Shown: positions 1 through 5,533 of the stretch, piece after piece
Position numbering within the stretch: the first letter of the stretch is position 1
How the letters are laid out: each line of letters opens with the position of its first letter
Source of the DNA: Candidatus Methanocorpusculum equi
GTDB lineage: Archaea; Halobacteriota; Methanomicrobia; Methanomicrobiales; Methanocorpusculaceae
DNA length: 5,533 nucleotides
NCBI GenBank assembly: GCA_018065685.1
Contig: JAGHSU010000012.1
Coordinates: 1-5,533 of the forward strand
Reading direction: 5' to 3'
Notes under the pieces: generated by a model
What the model was told of the DNA's origin: nothing
Database searches by the model: none
Seen by the model: only the letters and a program-made list of their open reading frames with translations
Made by a program: the position numbers and the translations under genes

Positions 1-16
1 AGTTAAATTATAAAGC

Positions 17-148
17 ATGACACGCATCAGACTATGTTCCGGTCGGGGATTGGCGTTTACCGAGGATGAGGTGAAAAAGCTCTTTGAAAACAAAGAGAAG
101 GGAAACGTAAAACCCAATAAAGCCGCAACGAAGACTGCGGCAAATTAA
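17..148 (+). CDS. Small ORF, 43 residues, unknown function (possible remnant)
   Basis: The product is 43 residues, too short to place in a family, and I do not recognise it. It starts MTRIRLCSGRGLAFTEDEV and continues as a charged, lysine-rich stretch ending KTAAN. An in-frame TAA at 11-13 blocks extension upstream, and the other two plus frames are also stopped nearby, so it is not simply the visible tail of a longer intact gene. Codons from about position 59 onward (GAG, AAG, AAA, GAA, CTC) look like real coding sequence. The start is weak: no Shine-Dalgarno precedes ATG17, and TTG50 or GTG71 are alternatives. Support for a real gene end comes from a GC hairpin overlapping the last codons, followed by a nine-T run. 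It could be a genuine small protein or the 3' remnant of a gene broken by a stop or frameshift near the window edge. Confidence 0.4.
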   Translation: MTRIRLCSGRGLAFTEDEVKKLFENKEKGNVKPNKAATKTAAN

Positions 149-169
149 TCTTTTATTTCGTTTTTTTTT
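122..169 (+). terminator. Hairpin plus T-run ending the left-edge plus-strand unit
   Basis: GCCGCA at 122-127 pairs perfectly with TGCGGC at 136-141 around an eight-base loop. T-rich sequence follows, with TTTT at 151-154 and nine T at 161-169. The hairpin lies inside the final codons of the 43-residue ORF (stop 146-148). Archaeal RNA polymerase stops mainly at oligo-T tracts, so the T-run is the stronger part of this signal. Confidence 0.65.
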
Positions 170-242
170 ATTTCTGCGAGTTCCCTTAACCGTGTCTCTT
201 CTTGTCGTAAGGTCGTAAAGTCCGCCGCTTCAAATCGATCCT

Positions 243-307
243 AAAAAAATAGTTTTAAAAAACAGCGGCTGCCCCTTTTCGGGCATACCTCCCGGAATCG
301 GACCGGG
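243..307 (-). terminator. Double hairpin and T-tracts after the surface hydrolase gene
   Basis: Immediately after the hydrolase TAA, read on the minus strand, a CCCGG/CCGGG stem (303-307 with 291-295, seven-base loop) is followed by a TGCCC/GGGCA stem (281-285 with 270-274, six-base loop). Minus-strand runs of six T (257-262) and seven T (243-249) come next. The oligo-T runs fit archaeal termination; the hairpins may instead stabilise the mRNA 3' end. No gene is visible between 149 and 307. Confidence 0.65.
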
Positions 308-2971
308 TTATCTTCTTCTCATTCCAAAGAGAACTGCAGCCGCACAAAGTCCGGCAGCAATACCTGCAAACGGCACGGGGCTCTGGGATGTCTGGGCTGC
401 AGGTTTCAGCGGTACAACCACAGGGACTTTCATCGTCGGTGTCGGGGTTGGCTCCGGAGTTGGTTCGGGTGTTGGTTCTGCAGTAAGCCAGATTGATGTG
501 CCCTGCGATGAGGAACTGCGTTTTTTCGGTATGAACTTATGCACACAGACGGCAAACGAAAATGGCTTGTTCAAAGACAGAGAGTCCGTATACGCGTAGT
601 ACCGATACTTTGACCCACTATATTCGTCATACTCCGTTTCCAGATTGCACCATTCCCCATCATCCGACTGCAGCTTCAGAACAACCAGTTCCGGATGATT
701 TATTATATCATACGGGGGGGAGAGATCTCTCAGGTATTTTGCTGTCTCTTCCGGAATAGAGAAGGTGATGACTGCAGACGTCGATATATCGGAATCCTGC
801 AGATTGGAATCAGACGACTCTGCCGGGGCCGCCAGCAGCAGATTTTCCGGTTCACGATACTCAATGGTAACCGCAGAGACTGAGACAGAGCCGTCAGAGA
901 GTTTCGGGGCAGGGAGTTCATTTACGATGAGAGAACCTCCGGAAATATACGGAAGTGTGATGGTATCGATGTTTCCTTCATTGATTTCTGCAGTGTGGCT
1001 ATCTTCATCAATCTGGCATATCCGCTTCCATGTTGCAATGACACGTGTATAGCCGGGTTTGCTGACATCGACATTTGTTATGGTCATTCCATTCTCATTA
1101 ACCCATCCTGAAAATTCATATCCATCTCTATCTTCTGGTTCTGTCAAATCGAATAGCTTTTCCGAGATAGGGAGAACCTCCACATACTTATCTCCCAGCA
1201 TTGTTCCCCCCTTTGTATCATAGATGATAGCATGGAGAGAATCGAGAGCAGGATTCTTTTCGGCGAACAGCCTGCCCTCACCGATTCCGGAGAAAAGCAC
1301 AGACATGTACACCTCAGGATAGTGTTCCTTGGTGATTGTAGTGATATTTTTAATATCATATCCTGACTTTTTCAATGCAGACATCTCTGCAATCAGGTTG
1401 TCTGCAAGCTCTCCCGCTGTTGTAAGGAATCTATCACTGTCATCCCATGTTTTGTCCTGATAAAAACCGATAGTTGTCGTCCCGTCAGTGAACTGTGAGA
1501 TCGAGCCCTGTCTCTCATCCGAAGAATTGGATGCTCTGTTTGATACTGCATTGTTCGCGTCATCCGAAAAGAGCCAGAGAATTTCTAATGCCCTGCTGAT
1601 CAGGAAACTGAGAACTCTGTCATCGAGCTCTTCATTTTCGTCGGAATATTCTTTGGTCTTTTCTTTTGCAGCCGCGAGCTTTTCATCTCCCGGGTGCAGA
1701 AGATCAAGATTGTTGTTTAAATGGAGCAGCCGCTTTGGATCATTGCGTGACCCGCAGAACACAAGTGACATCATCTCTTTCACATACGGGTAAAAATTCT
1801 TAATGTATTCACCGGATGATACCGTCTGACTGAAACAGAGCTCGAAAAGAACCGGAAGGGGCGCTGTGTCCGGTTTTGGAGTGTATGGATTATACGTATC
1901 ATGAGTGATAGCCTGGTACTTATCGGTTATTAGTGTACGCTCACCAGAATCATACTCACCATAATTAAAATAATGCGTTGTCCCGTATCTACCATAATTC
2001 CATCCATACAGGTTTACTGACATCGGGACAATAGGCACAATATCACAGGGATTTAAGGTGTTGTGGATGTTTGTGTAGTCTGTTTCAACGTTTTCCGAGG
2101 AGTTTATGAGAACATCGTTCGGAGTTGCAAAGGTGTATGCATAGATGTTGTCTTTGGATAGCTTAAGGGTATCTGCATTTCTTGTAAGCTCCCCTGCAAG
2201 CGCATTGGATACAGCAGCTGCTCTGCTGAAACCTGATATCCAGATTTTTACATTTTTCGTTTGGTCCCCTCCGGTCGTTTGGCCCTCTCCAGGGAGGGAA
2301 ATTTTGTCAATTTCTGTCTTCAACTTACCGTAAATCTCCTGAGCAGGTTTCCCAAACCCTTCGGAGTAATTCACACCGCCTATTGGATACGGGTCAATAT
2401 GGAAGTTACTCACCCATTCTCCTGCATACCCGCTTCCGCGAATCTGGACGGCAAAGAGGGTCCATGTTGCATCGTTTACCGTAATTTCCTTTTTTGCGAT
2501 TCCATATGCGACATAGTCGTCCGTTTTGTTCAGCGGCTCACCATAATTGTGGAATTCCATTTCAGAAAATTCGAGCTTCTCATACGCGGCTTTCAGATTT
2601 GCTGATCGTTTTGCTGCCGCTTCGTCTCCGGATGCTGCGTACGAAGCCCCGGGACTTGAAAATGCAGCAGCGGCCATCGCGAGCGATGCCTGTGCAAGCT
2701 TAAGGTTATATCCAGTCGCGTCTGGTGAGAAAAGCGCGTTCTCATCATAATCTATTTCTATAAACTCCTCTCCGTATTGCCCGGCAAATTCTATCACTTT
2801 GGGATTTACCGGATCAGCTGTACCCTCGGAACCCTCAGAATCCGCAGCGGCAGCGACTCCTGTCAGCAGACATGCCAGAAGCAGCACCGAAAGAAAAGCG
2901 CACACCAGCGCTGCTGCTCTTCGCTCTTTTCTTTCCGGTCCTGTATTGTTCATCCTCGTGTTTGTCATCAT
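308..2971 (-). CDS. Exported, C-terminally anchored lipase-like alpha/beta hydrolase with PGF-pre-PGF domain
   Basis: This 887-residue protein appears to be a cell-surface serine hydrolase. Residues 13-43 form a signal peptide: basic GPERKERR, a hydrophobic core, and a likely cut after AAA near 43. A LLAC at 31-34 makes a lipoprotein reading possible but less likely. The core at about 85-400 carries GFSRA (247-251), a nucleophile elbow with Ser249. NPCDIVP (307-313) matches the Asp-Ile-Val-Pro motif of class 3 lipases, 61 residues on, giving Asp310. His357 in ITHDTY is the best candidate third member; His333 is the alternative. An InlB/Listeria-Bacteroides-like repeat follows at 580-648 (YDTKGGT, then SGWVNENG). 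The second half of a PGF-pre-PGF-like domain lies at 733-808 (DGEWCNLET, then FSFAV), then a TPEP linker at 833-846 and a hydrophobic tail ending MRRR. The second Met is the likeliest start, six bases after AAGGA; starting at the first Met leaves only three. The hydrolase fold is well supported by motif order; the substrate is unknown, and an esterase, phospholipase or acyltransferase role cannot be separated. Confidence 0.85.
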   Translation of the reverse strand: MMTNTRMNNTGPERKERRAAALVCAFLSVLLLACLLTGVAAAADSEGSEGTADPVNPKVIEFAGQYGEEFIEIDYDENALFSPDATGYNLKLAQASLAMAAAAFSSPGASYAASGDEAAAKRSANLKAAYEKLEFSEMEFHNYGEPLNKTDDYVAYGIAKKEITVNDATWTLFAVQIRGSGYAGEWVSNFHIDPYPIGGVNYSEGFGKPAQEIYGKLKTEIDKISLPGEGQTTGGDQTKNVKIWISGFSRAAAVSNALAGELTRNADTLKLSKDNIYAYTFATPNDVLINSSENVETDYTNIHNTLNPCDIVPIVPMSVNLYGWNYGRYGTTHYFNYGEYDSGERTLITDKYQAITHDTYNPYTPKPDTAPLPVLFELCFSQTVSSGEYIKNFYPYVKEMMSLVFCGSRNDPKRLLHLNNNLDLLHPGDEKLAAAKEKTKEYSDENEELDDRVLSFLISRALEILWLFSDDANNAVSNRASNSSDERQGSISQFTDGTTTIGFYQDKTWDDSDRFLTTAGELADNLIAEMSALKKSGYDIKNITTITKEHYPEVYMSVLFSGIGEGRLFAEKNPALDSLHAIIYDTKGGTMLGDKYVEVLPISEKLFDLTEPEDRDGYEFSGWVNENGMTITNVDVSKPGYTRVIATWKRICQIDEDSHTAEINEGNIDTITLPYISGGSLIVNELPAPKLSDGSVSVSAVTIEYREPENLLLAAPAESSDSNLQDSDISTSAVITFSIPEETAKYLRDLSPPYDIINHPELVVLKLQSDDGEWCNLETEYDEYSGSKYRYYAYTDSLSLNKPFSFAVCVHKFIPKKRSSSSQGTSIWLTAEPTPEPTPEPTPTPTMKVPVVVPLKPAAQTSQSPVPFAGIAAGLCAAAVLFGMRRR
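434..481 (-). repeat. Thr-Pro-Glu repeat linker in the hydrolase gene
   Basis: Residues 831-846 of the hydrolase read as alternating TPEP and TP units, encoded by an imperfect short tandem repeat. Such low-complexity Pro/Thr linkers are common before C-terminal anchors of archaeal surface proteins, where they span the S-layer zone and can be glycosylated. It separates the PGF-pre-PGF-like domain from the membrane tail. Confidence 0.8.
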
Positions 2972-2974
2972 AAT

Positions 2975-2979
2975 TCCTT
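2975..2979 (-). promoter_or_regulatory. Ribosome binding site of the hydrolase gene
   Basis: On the minus strand AAGGA lies three bases before the first ATG and six before the second (2966-2968). The spacing favours the second Met, which shortens the product by one residue. A third Met, at residue 7, is too far from this site. Confidence 0.55.
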
Positions 2980-3035
2980 ATCTGAGTATTAGTAAATAAT
3001 GTTGGATGTCAGAACAGATAAGAGTGCCTAAAAAA

Positions 3036-3044
3036 GTATATGAG
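3036..3044 (-). promoter_or_regulatory. Possible TATA box for the hydrolase gene
   Basis: The minus strand reads CATATAC here, about 65-70 bases before the hydrolase start. With the usual archaeal TATA-to-start distance of about 26 bases this would give a leader of roughly 40 bases, enough for the AAGGA site. The match is weak, no clear BRE is visible, and other A/T-rich stretches nearby (2989-3001) are alternatives. Confidence 0.3.
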
Positions 3045-3054
3045 TAAGACAGAT

Positions 3055-3072
3055 AAAAAAGAGATTCTCTTT
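3055..3072 (-). terminator. Palindrome plus T-run after the small cysteine gene
   Basis: A 15-base inverted repeat at 3058-3072 (AAAGAGA, one central base, TCTCTTT) runs into six minus-strand T at 3055-3060. It sits about 18 bases past the stop of the 66-residue gene. A real hairpin would have about five base pairs, so the T-run probably does the work. It separates that gene from the hydrolase. Confidence 0.5.
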
Positions 3073-3089
3073 CCGGAGACGGTACCCCG

Positions 3090-3290
3090 TTACCTCGACA
3101 GCAGATGATTTGCAGTCCGGATAAAAAGACACTCCCCCGTGGAGAGCTCATAAACAGTATCCGCTTTTACATCATGTTTTGCATCCGCACGCCAGAACTT
3201 ACACTCATTTCCAAGACAGCGGTCATTAATCAGAGGGCAGATTGTTCCCATACTATGTATGAGGTGGGACCCCTGCTCATAAATAATCAT
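3090..3290 (-). CDS. Small four-cysteine protein of unknown function, 66 residues
   Basis: I do not recognise a named family. The product has no signal peptide or membrane segment and is probably cytoplasmic. Its distinctive part is CPLINDRCLGNECKFW: Cys18, Cys25 and Cys30 followed by Trp33, with a fourth Cys54 in GECLFIR, giving C-x6-C-x4-C-x23-C. A C-x6-C-x4-C-x2-W arrangement with a later cysteine occurs, to my knowledge, in many small uncharacterised archaeal proteins and would suit a zinc or iron-sulfur site; binding here is inferred. The start is uncertain: no Shine-Dalgarno precedes the ATG at 3290, and Met14 (3249-3251) just before the motif is an alternative. The frame is open upstream to a TAG near 3329-3331. 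It lies 90 bases after rps6e, beyond a T-run, so it is probably a separate unit. Confidence 0.6.
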   Translation of the reverse strand: MIIYEQGSHLIHSMGTICPLINDRCLGNECKFWRADAKHDVKADTVYELSTGECLFIRTANHLLSR

Positions 3291-3331
3291 CGGAAGATAA
3301 GCGGAACTGCGCTGCAGACATCCGGGATACT

Positions 3332-3356
3332 AAAATCAAAAATCCGAAGAAAAAAA
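3332..3356 (-). terminator. Oligo-T terminator after rps6e
   Basis: On the minus strand a run of seven T (3350-3356) is followed by TTTTT (3338-3342) and TTTT (3332-3335), starting about 25 bases past the rps6e stop. There is no convincing hairpin. Successive U-runs are the known intrinsic termination signal of archaeal RNA polymerase. Confidence 0.6.
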
Positions 3357-3380
3357 GTATTAGGGGTGTGGTGGGTCAGC

Positions 3381-3791
3381 TTATTCCTGCTTTGCTTCTT
3401 CTGCAGGTGCTGCCGGTGCAAAGATTTCCTCTAAGGTCTTTGCGCCGTAGACAGTGACCTTTGCGTTGACCTGAACAAAGTCAGGGGCAATCTCGCATCC
3501 GCGCTGTCCTTTTCTTCTTCTCTCTCCTTCCTTCTTTGCGTGGAAGCCGAATCCCTCGGAGATGAGAAGTCCGCGGCGTCCGGAGCCCGGAAGGTCTGCA
3601 CGTGCCGGCGTTCCGGTCTTGTCAGAGCCGCCGGTGATGGTAATCTTGTAGCCTGCAAGTCCGAACGGTGCTGCGTCGATTTCTGTTCCAATGGTCTTTC
3701 CGATGAGTGCGGATGCTGCTGCATCCTTTGCTTCAATGTTGTATGCCTTTCCGCTTTTCGGGTCGGAAAGAACGAGTTTTAATTCTGTCAT
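3381..3791 (-). CDS. rps6e: 30S ribosomal protein S6e
   Basis: S6e is a small-subunit ribosomal protein found in archaea and eukaryotes but not bacteria. It binds rRNA on the 30S subunit. The 136-residue product has the usual archaeal length and hallmarks: an LVLSDPKSGKAY start, IDAAPFGLAGYKITITGGSD, GGSDKTGTPARADLPG (54-69), a GFGFHAKKEGERRRKGQRG basic segment (80-98) and a VNAKVTVYG strand. The C-terminus is an Ala/Pro/Glu-rich tail (about 125-136) rather than the long phosphorylated helix of eukaryotic S6. The ATG at 3791 is preceded by AAGGAG. It lies 80 bases downstream of infB on the same strand, so the two are probably a translation operon, although the spacer is large enough for a promoter of its own. 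Confidence 0.97.
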   Translation of the reverse strand: MTELKLVLSDPKSGKAYNIEAKDAAASALIGKTIGTEIDAAPFGLAGYKITITGGSDKTGTPARADLPGSGRRGLLISEGFGFHAKKEGERRRKGQRGCEIAPDFVQVNAKVTVYGAKTLEEIFAPAAPAEEAKQE

Positions 3792-3802
3792 ATATTTAAC
3801 AG

Positions 3803-3808
3803 CTCCTT
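3803..3808 (-). promoter_or_regulatory. Ribosome binding site of rps6e
   Basis: The minus strand reads AAGGAG, a full match to the anti-Shine-Dalgarno core, 11 bases before the rps6e ATG. The spacing is slightly long, but no other in-frame start lies closer, so the 136-residue form is supported. Confidence 0.7.
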
Positions 3809-3836
3809 CGATATTCTCATGGTGAATCTGAAGTAT

Positions 3837-3850
3837 CTATATTATTTAGT
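3837..3850 (-). promoter_or_regulatory. Possible internal TATA element before rps6e
   Basis: In the infB-rps6e spacer the minus strand reads ACTAAATAATATAG, an A/T-rich TATA-like element about 50 bases before the rps6e ATG. It would give a leader of about 20 bases holding the AAGGAG site. No T-run follows the infB stop, so read-through from infB also looks likely and this may only be a secondary promoter. Confidence 0.35.
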
Positions 3851-3871
3851 TTCTTCTCCTATTTATTAATG

Positions 3872-5533
3872 CTACTTTCCCCAGAAGGGCTGGGTTTTTC
3901 TGTGAATGCCTGTATATTCCTCAAGCGCCTCCACCGTTCCGGCATTCAGGGACTTAATCATCTCCGTTTCCAGAATCTTTACATGGCGTTCGGGGACTGC
4001 CACGTAAAGGACGTCTCCTACATCAATCTGACGGCCGATTGTCACTCCTTCGATGGATACAGCGACCTCCTGACCCTCTTTTGCCTCGTTTATGTTCTCC
4101 TTGTTCAGCTTAATCTGCTTGATTTCCCCTACGACGCGTCCGTCGCGCGTTGCAACATCAACCTTCGGCCGGAGTGTGCCTCCAAGGACGCGCACACCGA
4201 CTACCGCGGGACCGCTCATTCTAAAGACACATCCCGGAAGAAGCGTAAACTTTGCAGGAAGCGTTACCGAGTCGTACTGTTTTGCCTCGCGCAGACGAAT
4301 CAGCTCGTCGCGCCACTCAAGGTAGTCATCGATTAATTTGTAGATGACGCGGTTTTCAAACACCTTCACGCCTGACTCATGGGAATCAATCATCTCTGCC
4401 GCATCCGGAAGAAGCGGGACATTGAACAGCAGCACCGCGCGGTGCTCCTCCTCCTTCATGATGTCTATCTCAATCAGGTCGCGGCGCGAAAGAGGACCCA
4501 CCTCCGCGCGCATAATCGGGATGTTTTTCTCTTCCAGTTCTTTGGAGAACGCTTCAAGGGCTCCGATTGTATCCGCGCGGACAGTAACCCCTGTCTCGGA
4601 TAATTTAACGTTTATCTCCTGCATCTCGCTGTTGATTGCTGCAAGGACCTCGTCACGGTTTCCGCGGATGACACGGACAGGAGACCCTGCAAGCACTCCG
4701 TCGAGATTCGGCGCGGAAATCTTTACCCCTGCAGCGGCTGCAACGGACTTTACCCGCTGGAACCGGTCTTCGACAAGAATCTCCTTCATCGGGCGCGGCT
4801 GCAGAAGAGCGCGCACTTTTGTCGAGACCGCGCCGTTTTCCGAGGAGATGCCTATCTCATCCCCGACTGAGATGATACCGTCATAGAGAATGACATCAAG
4901 CGTTGTCCCGAGACCTTTTTCCTCTTTGACCTCAAGCACTGTTCCGATACCGGGGCCTTCCACAGTGGTTTTGAGGTTTTCTGTCAGGAACTTCTGCGCG
5001 AGACCGATCATCACCATTAAGAGGTCTCCGATGCCCTCTCCTGTCATGCTGCTAACAGGGACGATGACAAGGTTCCTCTGGAAATCGGAGACGCGGTCGA
5101 ACCGCTCGGAGTTAAAGCCGAGCTCCGAGAGTTTACCAACCAGTTCGTACATCTTTGTTTCAACAGTCCCTTTGACGGCATCGCTCTGGTTTGCGTATGA
5201 TTTGATAAAAGATGCATTCGCCGTCGGATTCCAGCCGGGAATCCGGTCAAGTTTTGTTGCAGCAATAACAAACGGCGTCTTGCAGTTGCGTAAAATCTGC
5301 AGCGCTTCGATTGTCTGCTGTTTGAACCCCTCGTTGATATCGACTACAAGGATTGCAATGTCAGCTAGAGCCCCGCCTCTCGCGCGCAGTGTGGTAAATG
5401 CATGATGACCCGGCGTGTCAATGAAAAGAAGACCCGGCACCGTGGTGTTGATTTTTCCTAAGTTGCTGTTTAATTTGATGATGGACTCAAGCGGGATGAG
5501 CGTTGCTCCGATGTGCTGGGTAATAGCTCCTGC
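3872..5533 (-). CDS. infB: Archaeal translation initiation factor aIF5B (IF-2 type GTPase), 5' end outside window
   Basis: aIF5B is the GTPase that promotes joining of ribosomal subunits at initiation, the archaeal counterpart of eIF5B and bacterial IF2. The visible 553 residues run off the right edge. They begin AGAITQHIGA (switch I, G2), then DTPGH (39-43, G3), TKLD (93-96, G4, where NKxD is usual) and SSMTGEG (161-167, G5). Beta-barrel domain II follows (GPGIGTVLEVKEEKGLGTT), then domain III (VTVRADTIGALEAF, PIMRAEVGPLSRRDL) and domain IV (PGCVFRMSGPAVVGVRVLGG), ending PFWGK before a TAG. A GTG at 5438-5440 is only an internal valine, not the start, because the frame continues open with conserved sequence to the edge. 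About 40-45 residues holding the P-loop should lie outside, judging from a usual length near 600. No intein interrupts the visible part. rps6e follows on the same strand. Confidence 0.96.
   Translation of the reverse strand, partial: AGAITQHIGATLIPLESIIKLNSNLGKINTTVPGLLFIDTPGHHAFTTLRARGGALADIAILVVDINEGFKQQTIEALQILRNCKTPFVIAATKLDRIPGWNPTANASFIKSYANQSDAVKGTVETKMYELVGKLSELGFNSERFDRVSDFQRNLVIVPVSSMTGEGIGDLLMVMIGLAQKFLTENLKTTVEGPGIGTVLEVKEEKGLGTTLDVILYDGIISVGDEIGISSENGAVSTKVRALLQPRPMKEILVEDRFQRVKSVAAAAGVKISAPNLDGVLAGSPVRVIRGNRDEVLAAINSEMQEINVKLSETGVTVRADTIGALEAFSKELEEKNIPIMRAEVGPLSRRDLIEIDIMKEEEHRAVLLFNVPLLPDAAEMIDSHESGVKVFENRVIYKLIDDYLEWRDELIRLREAKQYDSVTLPAKFTLLPGCVFRMSGPAVVGVRVLGGTLRPKVDVATRDGRVVGEIKQIKLNKENINEAKEGQEVAVSIEGVTIGRQIDVGDVLYVAVPERHVKILETEMIKSLNAGTVEALEEYTGIHRKTQPFWGK

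Noticed and set aside
204..220. Tandem GTCGTAAG/GTCGTAAA pair
   Set aside because: Only two imperfect eight-base units, no array or flanking signal; likely chance.
221..246. TTCAAATC resembling a tRNA T-loop
   Set aside because: The flanking bases do not pair as a T-stem, and no acceptor or anticodon arms can be drawn.
3105..3434. 109-codon plus-strand ORF over the small cysteine gene
   Set aside because: Crosses the antisense of two minus-strand genes and a terminator; its cysteine-rich end is the mirror of the rps6e Ala/Glu tail.
3431..3736. 101-codon minus-strand ORF inside rps6e
   Set aside because: A shifted frame of a certain ribosomal protein gene, with low-quality sequence.
3869..4336. 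155-codon plus-strand ORF opposite the infB 3' end
   Set aside because: Antisense to conserved domain IV; no motif and unusual composition.
4344..4886. 180-codon plus-strand ORF opposite infB
   Set aside because: It lies wholly antisense to strongly conserved aIF5B; the protein is Ser/Arg-rich with no motif, typical of an open frame mirrored from a GC-rich gene.
4890..5405. 171-codon plus-strand ORF opposite infB
   Set aside because: Antisense to the conserved GTPase domain, no recognisable domain or ribosome site.
5438..5440. GTG as the start of aIF5B
   Set aside because: The frame stays open upstream and encodes the conserved switch I ITQHIGA, so this is an internal valine and the gene continues beyond the window.

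Overview
The window looks like a methanogenic archaeon of the Methanomicrobiales, possibly Methanocorpusculum-like. The evidence is an archaeal/eukaryotic-type initiation factor aIF5B next to ribosomal protein S6e (neither is bacterial in type), a large surface protein with a PGF-pre-PGF-like domain and a hydrophobic C-terminal sorting tail, oligo-T terminators, and roughly 50% GC. The genus is an inference from style, not from a database match.

Layout. Almost everything is on the minus strand and reads from the right edge leftwards. At the right, infB (aIF5B) enters the window already started: the P-loop is outside, and the visible 553 residues begin in switch I. After an 80-base spacer comes rps6e, the complete S6e gene, followed by an oligo-T terminator. 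Next is a 66-residue cysteine-motif protein of unknown function with its own palindrome plus T-run. Then comes the main item, an 887-residue exported protein. It has a signal peptide, a class-3-lipase-like alpha/beta hydrolase core (candidate Ser249-Asp310-His357), an InlB/Listeria-Bacteroides-type repeat, a PGF-pre-PGF-like domain, a Thr-Pro-Glu linker and a C-terminal membrane tail. At the far left a 43-codon ORF on the plus strand converges on it. The short gap between them holds terminator-like structures for both directions.

How the parts relate. infB and rps6e form a translation unit: one catalyses ribosomal subunit joining, the other is a 30S subunit protein. The cysteine protein and the surface hydrolase appear to be separate accessory transcription units downstream, each bounded by T-runs. 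The hydrolase is probably displayed outside the cell, held by its C-terminal tail, and may act on an extracellular ester, lipid or peptide substrate that the sequence does not reveal. No CRISPR array, insertion sequence, tRNA or rRNA was seen.
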